Shown in pieces: positions 23,191 through 34,559 of a DNA stretch of 64,000 nucleotides. The notes beneath the pieces are model-generated. The model was not told the DNA's origin and made no database searches. It worked only from the letters and a program-made list of their open reading frames with translations. Numbering within the stretch: the first letter of the stretch is position 1; each line of letters opens with the position of its first letter. The stretch spans positions 84,281,048-84,345,047 of the forward strand of contig CM061069.1 of assembly GCA_030762895.1 (NCBI GenBank). The letters run 5' to 3'. The position numbers and the translations under genes are program-made. The stretch is from Sophora flavescens. Its lineage: Eukaryota; Streptophyta; Magnoliopsida; Fabales; Fabaceae.

Positions 23191-23948
23191 ACAAGTAAGA
23201 TTAATATGTTAAAATAATTTTTTTAAAAGTATTATAAATTTTCAATTATATATGCATATTAAATAAATAATCTAACATTAAAAGCTTAATTTTTTACTAT
23301 CGGATAAATGACACGATATACTTTATATGGTTGATATTCAACTTATCTTAATTAAATATTCAATCTATGATTGGACTTCTTTTGTAGTGGGTGGTGGCTC
23401 ATTTTCGTGCTTGAGACAAGTAAGCAGACATTTGTCTACCTGCATGTGCCCATGGCATCCAGCAAGATAATATTCCTCATAGTTAATTTGTCATTATTTC
23501 TCAACATGTGGCAACCGATGGAGTTAATTAACCAGGCTTTATTTAGCCATCTCCCTCTTCATTCTTGCTGTTGGCTTATGCACAAGTTTAGGTCTTGCCA
23601 CAGAATCAGAGGTAGAATCAGAGTAACAACATGCAAACACCAGTACAAGCAGTAGCAGCAATTTACCGAGGGTGACAAGCAGGCATACATGCAACGAGAG
23701 AGAACCACAATATTGAAGAAACAACAAGAGAGAGAAATAAAAGTGGTGGGCATAAATTATTGACTCAAGCAGAATCAGTTTCATTATCAACGTGGAAGCT
23801 ATAAAACTCAACTTCAAACCAGACGTGATTTTGGGTGTTAGAATCACTTTCCAACTTGAGAGCCAAACATCATTAATATTTGGTCAAACCAAGTTTGCCA
23901 CGATCAAAAGCACGTTCAAGGGTGCAAACCATCAATCCAAACACACAC
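22983..23948. mobile_element. Longer MITE-like element with the same termini
   Basis: The left end GTGTGTTTGGATGAACG resembles the left end of the MITE at 22591, and the right end at 23948 is its inverted match (ATCCAAACACACAC). Internally, subterminal GTTTGGATG-like words recur. A (TA)n run (23151-23188) lies inside. The 94- and 102-codon frames near 23371-23847 are antisense to each other and unsupported. The target duplication is unclear (TA or TAT). Confidence 0.6.
23151..23188. repeat. (TA)n microsatellite
   Basis: A TA run of about 38 bp inside the MITE-like element. Confidence 0.95.
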
Positions 23949-24087
23949 TATATTGGTGTTAAAAGCACGTTTAAGAAATATCATGATTAAACCGGCTGTT
24001 GCAAAACCATTTTTATGTAGTGTATGAAACCTATTTAATTTCTTTTTAATCTTTTGTTTAGGTGAAATCAAAACGAGAACCTATACA

Positions 24088-24300
24088 AGTCAATTTTTTT
24101 TATAAGAAAAATGTATTGAATAAAGTACTAGGGATACTCAATCCGAATACAAGGATGAAACCGAAAGAACAAAAAGAAAACAAGATAGACGTTCAACCAA
24201 AAGCACTGTTAAACCTATAACTTGTTTCCACATCCATCAGTCCATGCCCATATACATGCCGACGCATCTGCCAGCTGGTAAGGTGTTTGAGCAGCATTCT
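24088..24300 (-). mobile_element. Probable LINE 3'-end fragment
   Basis: A short T run followed by about 200 bases whose wording (AAAATGTATTGAATAAAGTAC, then ACTCAATCCGAATACAAGG) parallels the 3' end of the L1 at 2580-2640 in layout: poly-A, a short AT-rich piece, then a line of C-poor 3' UTR. No coding portion is left. The call rests on this resemblance only. Confidence 0.45.
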
Positions 24301-25540
24301 AATTTGTCATAATCAAAAGTAAAAGTAATAATTAGCAAAGAAAACGTGGGAAAAAGAATAGGGAAATGTCAACGATAGTCTACCAAAAGAAGAACAAATC
24401 AGACATACTTGAAGTGAAATATTTATACAGTCTTTCTTGGTCAGCTAAAGCTGCAGCCGACAAGTAGTATTGGAATGCTTTTGCCTCATATAGGCTTTTA
24501 ACTTTTCAAGTTCTAACCATTTTTGTGATAATAAAGGGACACCAATTGAATACTGTCCCTGGTTCTCATGTATTATTACTTGAAAGGAAATGAGTGAAGA
24601 AAAATTGTTTAGGTTAAAGCCCCTTGCCCCAAGTCCTAGGTCCCGCGTCGGTGTTCATATCCGGGGTGAGTATGGATGGATTGGGATGAGTTATGTTTGT
24701 TTCTTATCCGGTCCTAAATATTGATAGGGTAAACTCATTGAACTCGACTCGTCCCAAGACCCGAAGAAACCCGATCATATGCGGGTTAGTTTAAGACTGT
24801 GTCTAAATGGGACGGAACTGGATTGACCCGAAGTTAAATAGATTCTTTATAAATTAAATTTCTATGAGAGGAAAAAGTGTTATTTTTTATATCAACCAAA
24901 GATGCTACCTAAAAGTCAACAATTGATCTCATGTCACCAAATAGATCTAAAACTGAATGTTACATAATATTAACAAATAGATCCTTTTGCTGGATGTTTC
25001 CATGATGCTCGTGTTATCAAAGTCAAATTGTTAACATAATACTTTCATCAAACATGATTTTTTAATGTTAAAATGCATCCTAAAAGCCACAAATTGGGCC
25101 AGTGTGAGACACGAGATGTGAGAATAAAAGCTTAGTGACCGTATGTAAAACATAAGTTAGGAAGGGATAAAGTAAAAGTAGATTTTTATTATATGGGACA
25201 GGTCAGATAACACGAAGGTCTCCTCGGACCCGTCCCTAACCCGGCATCGGGTCACTAAATGGAATGCGGGTTCATCCCTTCTCTACTGTGGGTTAGGTTC
25301 AAACCCAACCCAAAAACTACAGGTTGAGACGGGTTCTACGGTCGGTCCGGGTTTTGCACACCCCTACTTTTCATACCAGTTTTCATCTATTGTATACTGA
25401 TTGAGGATACTTTTCATTATAAGAAAGTCTTACAATTTTATCAGTATAAAATATGAGAGAGTATACCAAACCTTAAAATAAGTATAGATGCAAACAAAAT
25501 GGAGTGGAATCAAATATAATTAAATTGTAAGGCTAAATTA
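24301..25540. other. Non-coding repeat-like sequence rich in CCCG/CGGG words
   Basis: From about 24640 to 25370 the sequence is rich in ACCCG/CGGGT words and ends GGGTTTTGCACACCCCTAC. That terminus is typical of plant non-autonomous DNA elements whose ends read TAGGGGTGTGCAAA. I could not find a convincing left terminus, so no element boundary is given. There is no gene. Confidence 0.4.
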
Positions 25541-26400
25541 GACTTTTGGTTCTTTATCTTATTTTTTAGATTCATTTTGATCTTTTATCTTAAAAAAGAT
25601 TTATTTTAGTCCTCTAAGTATGATATGTTGGACCAGGTTACCCTTTTCTTCACCTCTGTTAGTAATGTCATTATACACAGTAGTTTTGTGGTGACTTGGG
25701 AAGTTGAGTGTTGGCATGTCCTCCACGTGTCAGTATGTGTTGAACCCATATGGAAGGACCAAATCGAATTTTTAGCCCTTCTTTACCAATGTGTTTTCTT
25801 TCCCAGTGTGTCTTCTTCCATAAGGATTGCAAGTAACCATAGTTGACCCTTCTACACACAGTAGCCCAGTGCGGTAGCGAAGGAGCCCGGATCTGATCGA
25901 CCGTGTGGCAGCTGCTGGGCGAAAGGTGGTCGAGCATGGTGATAGTGGGCAATATGAATTTGAAACATGAAGGGGAGAAAACTAAAGAAGGAAGAGAAGA
26001 TATGTGGTGAGGACGAATGGAGAAATGAAAATATAAGGAAAGTGGTTTCTGTTAAGAAAAGCTCTACCCTTATTATCTATGCAGAAATTTAACGAAAATT
26101 TGTTCCATGGTAATTTTTGGGTGAGTTTCAGCAGCCAATTGATGAAGAAAATGAGTTTCGGGTGATTCTCTGGCTGCAACTTTGTACTGACCGGGTTGGA
26201 GATAGAAGGGTCATCCATGGTTGTTGTAATCCATAGGGGGAGAAGACTTATTGGGGAAGAAGACACATTATGAAAGGAGTAAAAATTCAATTTAATTTGG
26301 CCTTTATCTTTTTATTTGGATTCATTTTTGTCGTGTGCGTGGTTCCAACACACACTACCATGTGGAGGACATGCCAATTCAGTTGCCTAGATCACCATTT
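25540..26400. repeat. Element-like block with inverted repeats
   Basis: The segment 25713-25747 (GGCATGTCCTCCACGTG...) recurs inverted at about 26339-26374 (...CATGTGGAGGACATGCC) with few differences. The outer GGTTCTTTATCTTATTTTT wording recurs in similar form near 26300-26325. This is compatible with a non-autonomous DNA transposon, but neither termini nor target duplication is clear. The open frames inside are not conserved-looking. Confidence 0.45.
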
Positions 26401-27040
26401 AATTGCTATGTATACTAAAATTCACGATATTACTAACATACGTGATTGAAATGGTATCTTTGGCTAACGTTTGAAAATTAAGAAATGTAACAACAAATAT
26501 TTTGCATAACTGCAGCTGCTATGTCGGGGTTGGGGTGTAAGTTGTTCTGTCTGCTTTTTGTTCATATGCACAGTCCCATTTTTGTTATTGTCTGGGGCTT
26601 TTTGGTGGTATTGACTTGGGTCTTGGGTTTTTTCGTGTGTGTTGTGTATTCCATTTGGGAGTATATAAGTTGGGGTAGGTCTGGGACATGTTTATTTTGG
26701 ATGTATTTCAATAGGTGGCGCATCACTTTGGGTTTTACAAAGGGCTTTTGATGTACCTTTTTTGTAAATCTGGGCTCTTGTTGTACAAACAGGGTACATC
26801 TGGTGGTCATAGTTATATATACAATACTTACTTTACTCAACAACAAAAGAAGGAACTAAAATGGATACTTTTTAAAAATAGACGACTGAGTCAAATGTAA
26901 AAAAATAAGATATTCGACTAAAAATCTATATACAATTATATAAATATATAATAGTATAAGTATAAATATGTACTATGGTAGATATAATTATTAAAAATAT
27001 CAAGAAATTTTTTTGATACGAAAAGGAGTAATGATATATT
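26401..27040. other. Non-coding spacer
   Basis: No gene supported. The GT-rich stretch 26521-26850 gives opposed 76- and 94-codon frames with no recognisable domain. It ends TTACTTTACTCAACAACAAAAG, which could be the remnant of a LINE 3' UTR on the plus strand, but nothing else confirms that. Confidence 0.4.
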
Positions 27041-27270
27041 ATAATTTAGGATTGTGTATAACTCAACCTCAAAAGTTACTTCATGTGGTGAAGGTTGCCC
27101 CTCCACTTATAACCACTGTTCAGGTCATCACTATCTAATGTGGGACTCTCAACACACAACACACTCCCATGATGCTCAGGATTGGACATTTGGAACGTGA
27201 AGTTCAATTTGTAGGACTAGACATCTGTGGGTGACTCAATGCATCTATGATGGGCTCTGATACCATCTTA
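27040..27270 (-). mobile_element. TRIM-like retrotransposon remnant
   Basis: On the minus strand a tRNA-iMet-type PBS (TGGTATCAGAGCC, about 27250-27262) is followed by roughly 90 bases and then GAGAGTCCCACATTAG, the start of a short segment ending in GGTTGAGTTATACACAATCC. This order and wording match a TRIM-type LTR common in plant genomes. The 5' LTR copy is not clearly visible, so it may be truncated. Confidence 0.5.
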
Positions 27271-27382
27271 GATTCCATCCTAAAAGGTGTTAAGTGGAGT
27301 TGTCTAGCAGAACCGCACCTCAGGATTTGAAGCAAGCGATGTGAGACTTCCAATATCATATCATTACTCGGAACTACTAGTG

Positions 27383-27531
27383 TTAGCCCCCGAGTATTAA
27401 GGATTCCGACTGCTATTAAATGTATACGTTGCACTCAGCCTATTCATCACATGGTCAATTTGTATTGGGCTTCTAGTCCGTCCATTCAGACATGTATTGT
27501 TGGGCCCGACCTATTTACCAAACCCATACAG
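27383..27531. repeat. Diverged direct repeat, copy 1
   Basis: About 150 bases (AGTATTAAGGATTCCGACTG ... TATTTACCAAACCCATACAG) recur at 29530-29683 in the same orientation with scattered differences. The two copies flank the solo LTR at 27805-29218. They may be remnants of one element's direct ends. Confidence 0.7.
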
Positions 27532-27804
27532 AGTCCCCCAAGCTTTGAGCTATAAGATAGCGAAAGAGCTTAATTATAATTGGGTTCGACATTTTTACCA
27601 AATATAGTCAAAGAGTCGGGATGCCGAGGGGCTACTCAGCTGATCAGTGTAAGAAGATGATGCCCTCACTGAGGAGTCATGTCCTTTACACATATTAACA
27701 CGAGGGCAACGAGTCATTTATTATGAGTGATTTATGAGTCTCATTGAGGAGATGGTTACAAAATCTGAATTCAATCATTAGTGAAAGGTCGGTTATGAGA
27801 TCTG
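27532..27804. other. Spacer before solo LTR
   Basis: No gene. Its last 25 bases (GTCGGTTATGAGATCT) resemble sequence directly after the solo LTR (GTCGGTTACAGATCT), so more than a 5-bp duplication may flank the LTR. Confidence 0.4.
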
Positions 27805-29218
27805 TGTTGGAACCAAAATGGTCTTGGTTAATAATCTCTGATAATTTTGATGCTAATAAAATATTAAATTTGTATGGCAAAGTTAAGTTTATGGACTAAC
27901 TCGTCTATTCAAGTGTGCAAGATTGTTCTTGTATCGCTAGACAAGGGCATAAGTCTAAAGCACTTTAAATAAGCCCAAAGGCTTATTACTAGTCTACATT
28001 AAGTTTGCTAGACGAGCCGCTAGTCTATCCCACGAGAAAATAGCTAGACTAAGAATAGCAAGTCCAAAGACTTGTAGACTACTAGGTAAAAGGTAGATGA
28101 TCCGCTAAGTAGACTACTCGGTAAGCGCTAAACGATCTAACACCAGACTACCCAGTAGAACACTAGATGATCTGTTACTAGACTTCCTAGTTGCTACTCT
28201 TCATAGTTTAAAACTGCACATCCAAAGACGCACCTCTCTGCAACTCGTCTAGATACTACTTTTATTTTATAATGTTTATTAAATGTTTTATATGTTTCAT
28301 TATGCTTACCCTGTTCATTTAAAATTGTTTAAACATTATTTCTCGGTAAGAGAAACATAGTACCCTCGATTATACAAATACCTTTTTACTCTGACATATA
28401 TTGCTGCAAAGTTGACTCAGTACAAAGAAGGAAAGATAAAAGGCAACTTTCGGGTACAACAGAGATGTGACAGTACCACTTTGAGCTTTTACGATAACCA
28501 AGAGCTCTTTTTCCCAGTACCATATCAAGTTATCAAAACTCAACGGATCCTAGCATTAAATGTTATCTCTAAACGGATATATGTTGAAGACCGTTGAAGA
28601 AACAAAAACCGAAGATGCATTCACCTATAAATACTAGACGACCCTAGCCAAGAAGAACAACGAAGCTCTAAATATTCAAAGTGCTGAAACTCTGTCAAGT
28701 CTTCTGTTGATTATTTTCATTGTAATATTTTTTCTGATCTCAAATATTCATATCCTCACAAACAGTGAGTTGCTTTTAAGAACAATCTTTTAATATCTTA
28801 AGTTAGAGAGAGCCTGGAGAGGCTTAACTGTAAATGAATACTTGAGTGCCTGGAGAGGTGTTGAATACTTGTGTGTTGTAAGTCTGAAGAGGCAAGAGTA
28901 AAGAATACTTGTAAACTATTGGATTATATTTGAGAAAACCTTCAAGTAGAAGGGACTGGACGTAGCTCTTAGTTGGAAGAGAGTGAACCAGGATAAATCC
29001 TTGTGTGGTGAATCTAACTCCCTTATCTCGGTTAAGTTGCTTTTATTACTAACTTCGGGGATTTGATATTGAGTTTGTTAACTCTCTTTGAAAAATGATT
29101 TCATTGTGTGCAAAAATATTCTAGCTTGCTTGCAAAACTGTTTTCAAAAGAAGTTTTGAAAAATCGATTAAGAAACACAATTCAACTCCTCTTCTTGTGT
29201 TTCACTGTGTCAACTTCA
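27805..29218 (+). mobile_element. Solo LTR, copia-like
   Basis: TGTTGGAACCAAA at the left and GTCAACTTCA at the right match the ends of the element at 40383-42058, as does much of the interior (a GGACTGGACGTAGCTCTT block near 28955, and promoter and R-like segments). A TATA box CCTATAAATAC lies at about 28625-28634. There is no coding sequence. Candidate target duplications ATCTG and ATATG match at 4 of 5 positions. It is diverged from the 40-kb copy, hence older or another subfamily. Ty1/copia is inferred from LTR style only. Confidence 0.75.
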
Positions 29219-29691
29219 ATATGATGTCGGTTACAGATCTCGGTCGTCACAAACTCTGTTCCTACCTGCCAAATAAGCCAAGTTCACAGTGGGCCAAAGT
29301 GGGTTGAGTTCAAGGTGAGTCGAGTTTGAAGCATAACACGACCATATTGTAACAACGTGCAATGAAGAAGCTTAATTTAGTGGGTAAGCATGAAGTCAGT
29401 TGAGTTTGAGGCTTAACCCAGCCATGTCGTAGCAGGAGTCCCCCAAACAATCATCCATGACCAAGTTTGAAATCTAATTGAGTCATGTCACAATCATCCA
29501 TATACTTGAATTCTTTGGCCTCCCCCGCCATATAGCTGCCCAAGTATTAAGGATGTTGACTGCTATTAAATGTATACATTACACTCGGCCTATTCATTAC
29601 ATGGTCAGTTTGTATTGGACTTTTAGTCCCTCCATTCCGACATGTATTGGTGGGCCCGACTTATTTACCAAATCAATACAGTAACATACGC

Positions 29692-29692
<1 letters not shown>
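29219..29692. other. Spacer with second copy of the direct repeat
   Basis: This contains the second copy (29530-29683) of the repeat at 27383-27531. Otherwise nothing is recognised up to the TA tract. Confidence 0.5.

Positions 29693-29766
<74 letters not shown>
29693..29766. repeat. (TA)n tract at left end of the pararetrovirus
   Basis: A TA run of about 74 bp directly abuts viral sequence at 29767. A second run borders the other viral end at 38134-38169. TA microsatellites are documented integration sites of endogenous caulimovirids, notably florendoviruses. Confidence 0.95.
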
Positions 29767-29768
<2 letters not shown>

Positions 29769-30690
29769 AGACAGATGACGGGGTCAAGGAAGGAAAGGGG
29801 GGGAAGAAGAGCAGGATGAAAGAAGTAGGAAAACAGGCGGAGATTACATTAATTAAAATAAATAAAATATGAAAATTAAAAAATAAAAATAGTAAAAACA
29901 GATACTGTAGAGATTAAAACAGTAAAAACAAGTACTGTAGAAATTAAAACATGAAATAAAGCATAAACCCAGAAAGGTGGTAGAACCGACCAAGAACTGG
30001 GGAAAATAAAAACAAAATGAAACCGGAGGAGCGGAGGCGAGCCTCACCGAACCAGGTGGAGGGAGAATAGATGATTTAAACCATGCAGGTTTTGATTGAA
30101 AACAGCTTGAAAACTACAAGCTTTAACGCTACAACATTGAAAAGATTGAAGAAGAAAGAAAAAGAACTGAGGAACTCACAAAATGAAAGCTCAGAATGCT
30201 CTCAGAGTTTCTCACTCTAAAATCTCTCTAAAAATTCGGATGCCTAACAACTGAACCTAGCACCCTTTAAATAGAAGATTGAAGATTTACTATTACAATA
30301 GTATCGGTAAAAATGACCTAAACTATTGCAATTATTACAACATAGAACCGGTATCATGACTGGAACTGTGTCTTTGTCGGTAAGTGAATAGTGCTTAGGT
30401 GATAAACAAAGTCTTGAATTTGACCGGTAATCGTGATGCTTATCGGTAAGGAACAAGAGTATCATCGGGTGACTGGAACTATTCAATCCAGACTGTTTGT
30501 TGACTTTGTTTGACTGAGGGACTATTCATCGTCACTCAGGTTGACTGTAATATCAATTCCATAGCAGTCATCTTCATTTTGATAGAAGGGATCTCGAGCA
30601 TTGGTGAAATCCTCTTCGTCTTCATCTTCGATTGTGGAAGCTTTTGCTTGGAGGATTTTGATGAAGAGGCTTCTTCCTCCTTTGCTAGCT
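29767..30690 (-). promoter_or_regulatory. Pararetroviral promoter and pregenomic RNA leader
   Basis: About 900 non-coding bases follow ORF2. A TATA-like TATTTAAA lies on the minus strand at 30266-30273, so transcription would start near 30240 and the leader would run about 470 bases to the PBS. The leader is pyrimidine-rich and ends TCTGTCTGGTAT at the TA tract; those 12 bases are also the bases at and before the PBS at 37987-37998. In this family the region would also contain the terminal redundancy of the RNA. Promoter and start site are inferred from position and TATA only. Confidence 0.65.
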
Positions 30691-31521
30691 TTAAGATTGC
30701 CTCCATATTTGAAGGAAGCTTTCTTTTGAATTGGAACCTGCCAAAACTGAAACTATTCGAGATCTCTGATTAAGAAACTCACAAGCCTCTGGGTTGGCTG
30801 CTTTCATCCACTTGGGATTTTGCTGGAACCAGATTTTTACATTGTCACTTGTGGCTGCCGCATAGTTAAACTGTGCCCACCACTTGACAAAGGTTGCTCT
30901 TTGTAAAATTGGCAATAAACCAGGGTATTGATCTTGCTTCTGGTATTTATACTGCCAACTGAAAACCCATGAAAGGGAAAGTTTAGAGAAAAATATTAGA
31001 TTGACAGGGAAAGGGGTTTCCTTGTTGTCAAAATATTTTTCGAATGTTTGATATCCTTCAAGAACTTCTCCAGGAAGGATCTGCTTGATTGGGCCAAATA
31101 TTCTCCACCAGTGGACGAACCAATGAGGGAATTTGTATTTAACATTCTTCTTGAAATATATCAACCAAGAATGTCTGTTTTGAATATTTTGGTACCAGAA
31201 AATGTTGTACCAAGCTTGTTGATAATCCCGATGAATTGAAACCAATGGGATCAAAAGTTTGAGAAAATTTTTTGAAAGCATTTAAATTCTTTCCAAATTG
31301 TTCAGGTGTTAAAACCTTCAAAATCTGGAAATTTGAGTGAGTGTATGTTGATTGATCTTTAGGGTCACGGTAGTGTTTGATCGTGATGAGTCGGTATCAA
31401 TCAAAATAAACTCATAAAAATTTCTGGTTTTGTTTCGTTGGGATTGTTGGAAATGAGAACCATTTTGAAAGATTTTGGAGGGAACTTTGTTAGGGTTGTT
31501 ATCCCAAAATTCTGGTTCCAT
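30691..31521 (-). pseudogene. Pararetroviral ORF2 product, unknown function, broken
   Basis: Downstream of RT-RNase H, fragments 31521-31318, 31321-31139 and 31281-30691 form one protein after frame changes near 31320 and in 31140-31280. The last fragment is rich in Trp and aromatics (FVHWWRIFGPIKQI, WVFSWQYKYQKQ, VKWWAQFNYAA) and has no motif I can name. Its position matches the second ORF of florendovirus-like genomes, whose function is not established. An upstream in-frame part (32097-31660) is basic and low in complexity. Confidence 0.7.
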
Positions 31522-31659
31522 TTGAACAACAAATTGAAATATGTTTTTGCAACATAATTAGTTGCGGCCGTTTGAGTTTGGGTTTGGGTGTTGTCTTTTG
31601 ATAAACGTGTATCGGGTTTGACAACATTTATGGGGATAGTTGATTGGGCTAATTCCTGA

Positions 31660-32097
31660 TTAGGTCTTTGAGTAGGGGTGGAGAACCCGATTCGTTTTCC
31701 ACTCTATCTCCCCATGTTCCCTTAGGGAGTTTTGTAAGGCCTTGATCTTGAAAGGCTTGAAGAGTTTGGATTGGGATGCCATAGTCTTCTTTGGACTGTT
31801 TTGGCTTCTTTGGGTTGAAGACCCCAGTTGGGTTTGGGTTGAAGACCCAAGCTTGATTGCGGGTTGTTGGGTCGATGACCCGATTGCTTTGGGTGAAGGC
31901 CCAAATTTGGACGCACCTTGGCGTTTGGGTCCTTTATTAAGGACAATACCTTTACCCTTCCCCTTTGAAGAGGAAGTTTGTCTTTGGCATTGCTTGCCAA
32001 TCTCTCTCTTACCTACCCTGTAAATATTCACGAGTAAGAAAGTCAGGTAGAGAATTTGAAGAGCCTTTGATAAATTCAATTTGAAAATCAAATGCAC
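31660..32097 (-). pseudogene. Basic, repetitive N-terminal part of ORF2 region
   Basis: A 145-codon frame overlapping the end of RT-RNase H by about 90 bases, in a different frame. It is Lys/Ser/Gln-rich with short repeats (GSSTQ three times, SSKGKGKG). It shares its frame with 31521-31318, from which it is separated by stops. An internal Met (MASQSKLFKPF) could be the true ORF2 start. No known domain. Confidence 0.55.
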
Positions 32098-33331
32098 TTA
32101 AAATTGCTTGCCATCTAGCAAAAATTTGTTTTGATGCTAAATTCTTAACATCTTTTTGTAAAATATCTTTAGCAGATTTACAATCTACTCTAACCAAAAA
32201 TTTTTGATTAAGTAAATCTGATTGAAATTTTGAAATACATAAAACTATTGCCAAAATCTCTTTTTTGACAGTAGAATAATTTTGTTGAGCAGAATTCCAA
32301 TGCTTAGAAGTATATGCAATGATATGCTCTTTGTTTGAAATTCTTTGTTTCAAAATACCGCCATAACCAATGTCAGAAGCATCGGTTTCAACAATTTTGA
32401 AAGCAGATGCGTTTGGAAGATAAAGACACAAAAGATTCTTTATCTTAGATTTGATAAGTCGGACAACTTTTGTATGCTCATCAGTCCAAGGAGGAGGTCC
32501 CTTCTTTAGACGGTTGTACAAGGGTTTGATGATAGTACTAAGATTAGGGATGAAATCAGCCACATAATTGAGACATCCTAAGAATCTCTGAAGCTGAGTT
32601 TTGTCAATGATTTGGTCAGGAAACTTATCAGCAAATTCGATGGCTCTGCTGATAGGAATAATAGTTCCTTGGAAAATGTTATGACCAAGAAATCTAATCT
32701 TAGTTTGGAAAAGATCAATTTTGGTTTTAGACACGGCTAAACCATTTCTTTTGATCACACTTATAAAGATCCTGACATGTTTGAAGTGTTGATCAATAGA
32801 TTGAGAAAAGACTAAAACATCATCAAGATAGACGATTGTAAAGTCTGTATAAGGATTGAAGATCTCATTCATAATTCTCTGGAATTCTGAAGGAGCATTT
32901 TTGAGGCCAAAGGGCATAACATTCCATTCGTAATGCCCAAAGGGAACAGTGAACGCTGTTTTGTAACGATCACTTTCTTTGACTTCTATCTGGTAGTAAC
33001 CAGATTTCATGTCAAATTTTGAAAATATTTTTGCCGTACTTAGGCGGTTAAGCAAATCCCTTTTGTTAGGAATTGGATACCTGATCCACCTAAGAGCTTG
33101 GTTTAAAGGTTTATAATTGATAACTAGGCGAGGTGTACCACGCTCAATCTCAGCCTGCTTGTTAACATAAAAAGCAGAACAAGACCAAGGAGACTTGCTC
33201 TCCCTGATTAAACCTTTGCTTAAGAAATCGTCAATTTCCTTTTGACAATACTTAAGGAGTTCATGATTCATTTGGATTGGCCTGGATTTGGTTGGAATTT
33301 GCCTTTCATTGAAATCTTGTTCATAAGGCAA
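32009..33331 (-). pseudogene. Caulimovirid reverse transcriptase and RNase H
   Basis: A long frame of 440 codons. RT motifs in order: the PWSCSAFYVNK and RLVINYKPLN blocks, KFDMKSGYYQI, FGLKNAPSEFQ and the catalytic VYLDDVLVFS (about 32825-32850). RNase H follows with the expected four acidic positions: ETDASDIGYGG, the Glu of KKEILAIV, the Asp of VDCKSA and the Asp of LPDFLTRE. The enzyme would copy pregenomic RNA into DNA. The domain itself looks intact, but it is out of frame with the protease before it (change near 33350), so it is not made as part of the polyprotein. Confidence 0.93.
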
Positions 33332-33333
33332 AT

Positions 33334-33936
33334 CTACAAAGTACTTCTTCCTGTTCCAAAATGCTGTGGCAAATCAGAACAGATAGTCTCTTGGATTTCA
33401 TTGAAAAGGAATTTTACCTTTTCTTTGATCTTTGGTTGCTGCAACTGCAATTCTATATTCTTAAAAGAAATTTCTTCTTTCAAGAAATTGATTTGGTTAA
33501 TTTTGGAATCTAAGAGATTTAAATCTCTAATGATAGGCTTGTTGATGAATGGGAAGACTATGTCTTTTCCCAGATGCTGAGTTTTAATTCCATTATGAGA
33601 AATGGAAAGAGGGAAAAGTGATCTAATGAACGGGGTTCCAAGAATCACTTCATTTTTAAGATTTCTAACTAATAGAAAAGGAGTTTCCACTTGGAGACCT
33701 TGGTTTTCTATTAAGGCTTTGGACAACTTATAATTGATTCTAAGCTTAGAACCATTTGCTGCACTCAACTTCTCCGAGGTCTTCTCAAAGAATTTGGTAG
33801 GGATTAATCCTTCTTGAATGCAGTTTGAATCAGCACCTGTATCAAAAAGTGCTGTAGAATCAAGAATAAATTCTCCAATAATAATCTTGATTCTAATATA
33901 AAACTTTTGAATCCTTAATTGATTTACTAAGTTCAA
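33334..33936 (-). pseudogene. Caulimovirid aspartic protease
   Basis: A 200-codon frame with the active-site motif LFDTGADSNCI at about 33845 and a flap/second block VILGTPFIRSLFPL at about 33620, the expected layout of a pararetroviral protease of the retropepsin fold. It would process the polyprotein. Its end runs into the frame change separating it from RT. The preceding 33937-34560 is an acidic or charged capsid tail with no clean frame. Confidence 0.88.
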
Positions 33937-34559
33937 GAATGCTGCATCCTCATGATCATCTTGAACTTTAGGACTGTCATGCTCATCTTCCTTGATGGCA
34001 CTTGGTTACGAGTTTTCTTCCTCCGCTTCATTCATCCGATTGAGCCTCTGCTATTTGAGACAAAATTAGTTTATGAACAGCTTGTTCTTGTTTGATTTCT
34101 TTGATCTCTTGTTTTAAATTCTTAATCTCTTGTTGGAGATCATGAATCATTCTGAGGCTTCTTTGTTTGAGTGGCTTCCAGCCTCTTCAGAATTTGTTTA
34201 AAGTCAAAATGATCTTTGACTATGACTTTGCCTTTTCCCTTGGAATCCTTTTCCTTATAAGATTCCATGGATGATTTGAGCTTGTCCAGATATTTTCTTC
34301 TTTCTTCTGGATCAGCTATTGAATTAATGACTTCAAAAAGGAGATCTTGTTCCTTAGTTAAGATATTAATCTCGGGAGATGAATCGGAGCTAAGATCTCC
34401 AACATCATCTTCTTGAATATGATTGACATCTTGATAAAATCACCATCCGATTCTTCTTCCAAGTATCGGATTGGATTAAAGGTTATTCAGTTGTTCCTCA
34501 ACTGATGGTTCAAGATTCAATTCTTTGATTTTCTTTTTTAGCCTACGGTATTTCTTGAT

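Noticed and set aside
30510..30773. 87-codon plus-strand frame beside the viral ORF2
   Set aside because: Antisense to viral sequence and low in complexity; no support as a host gene.
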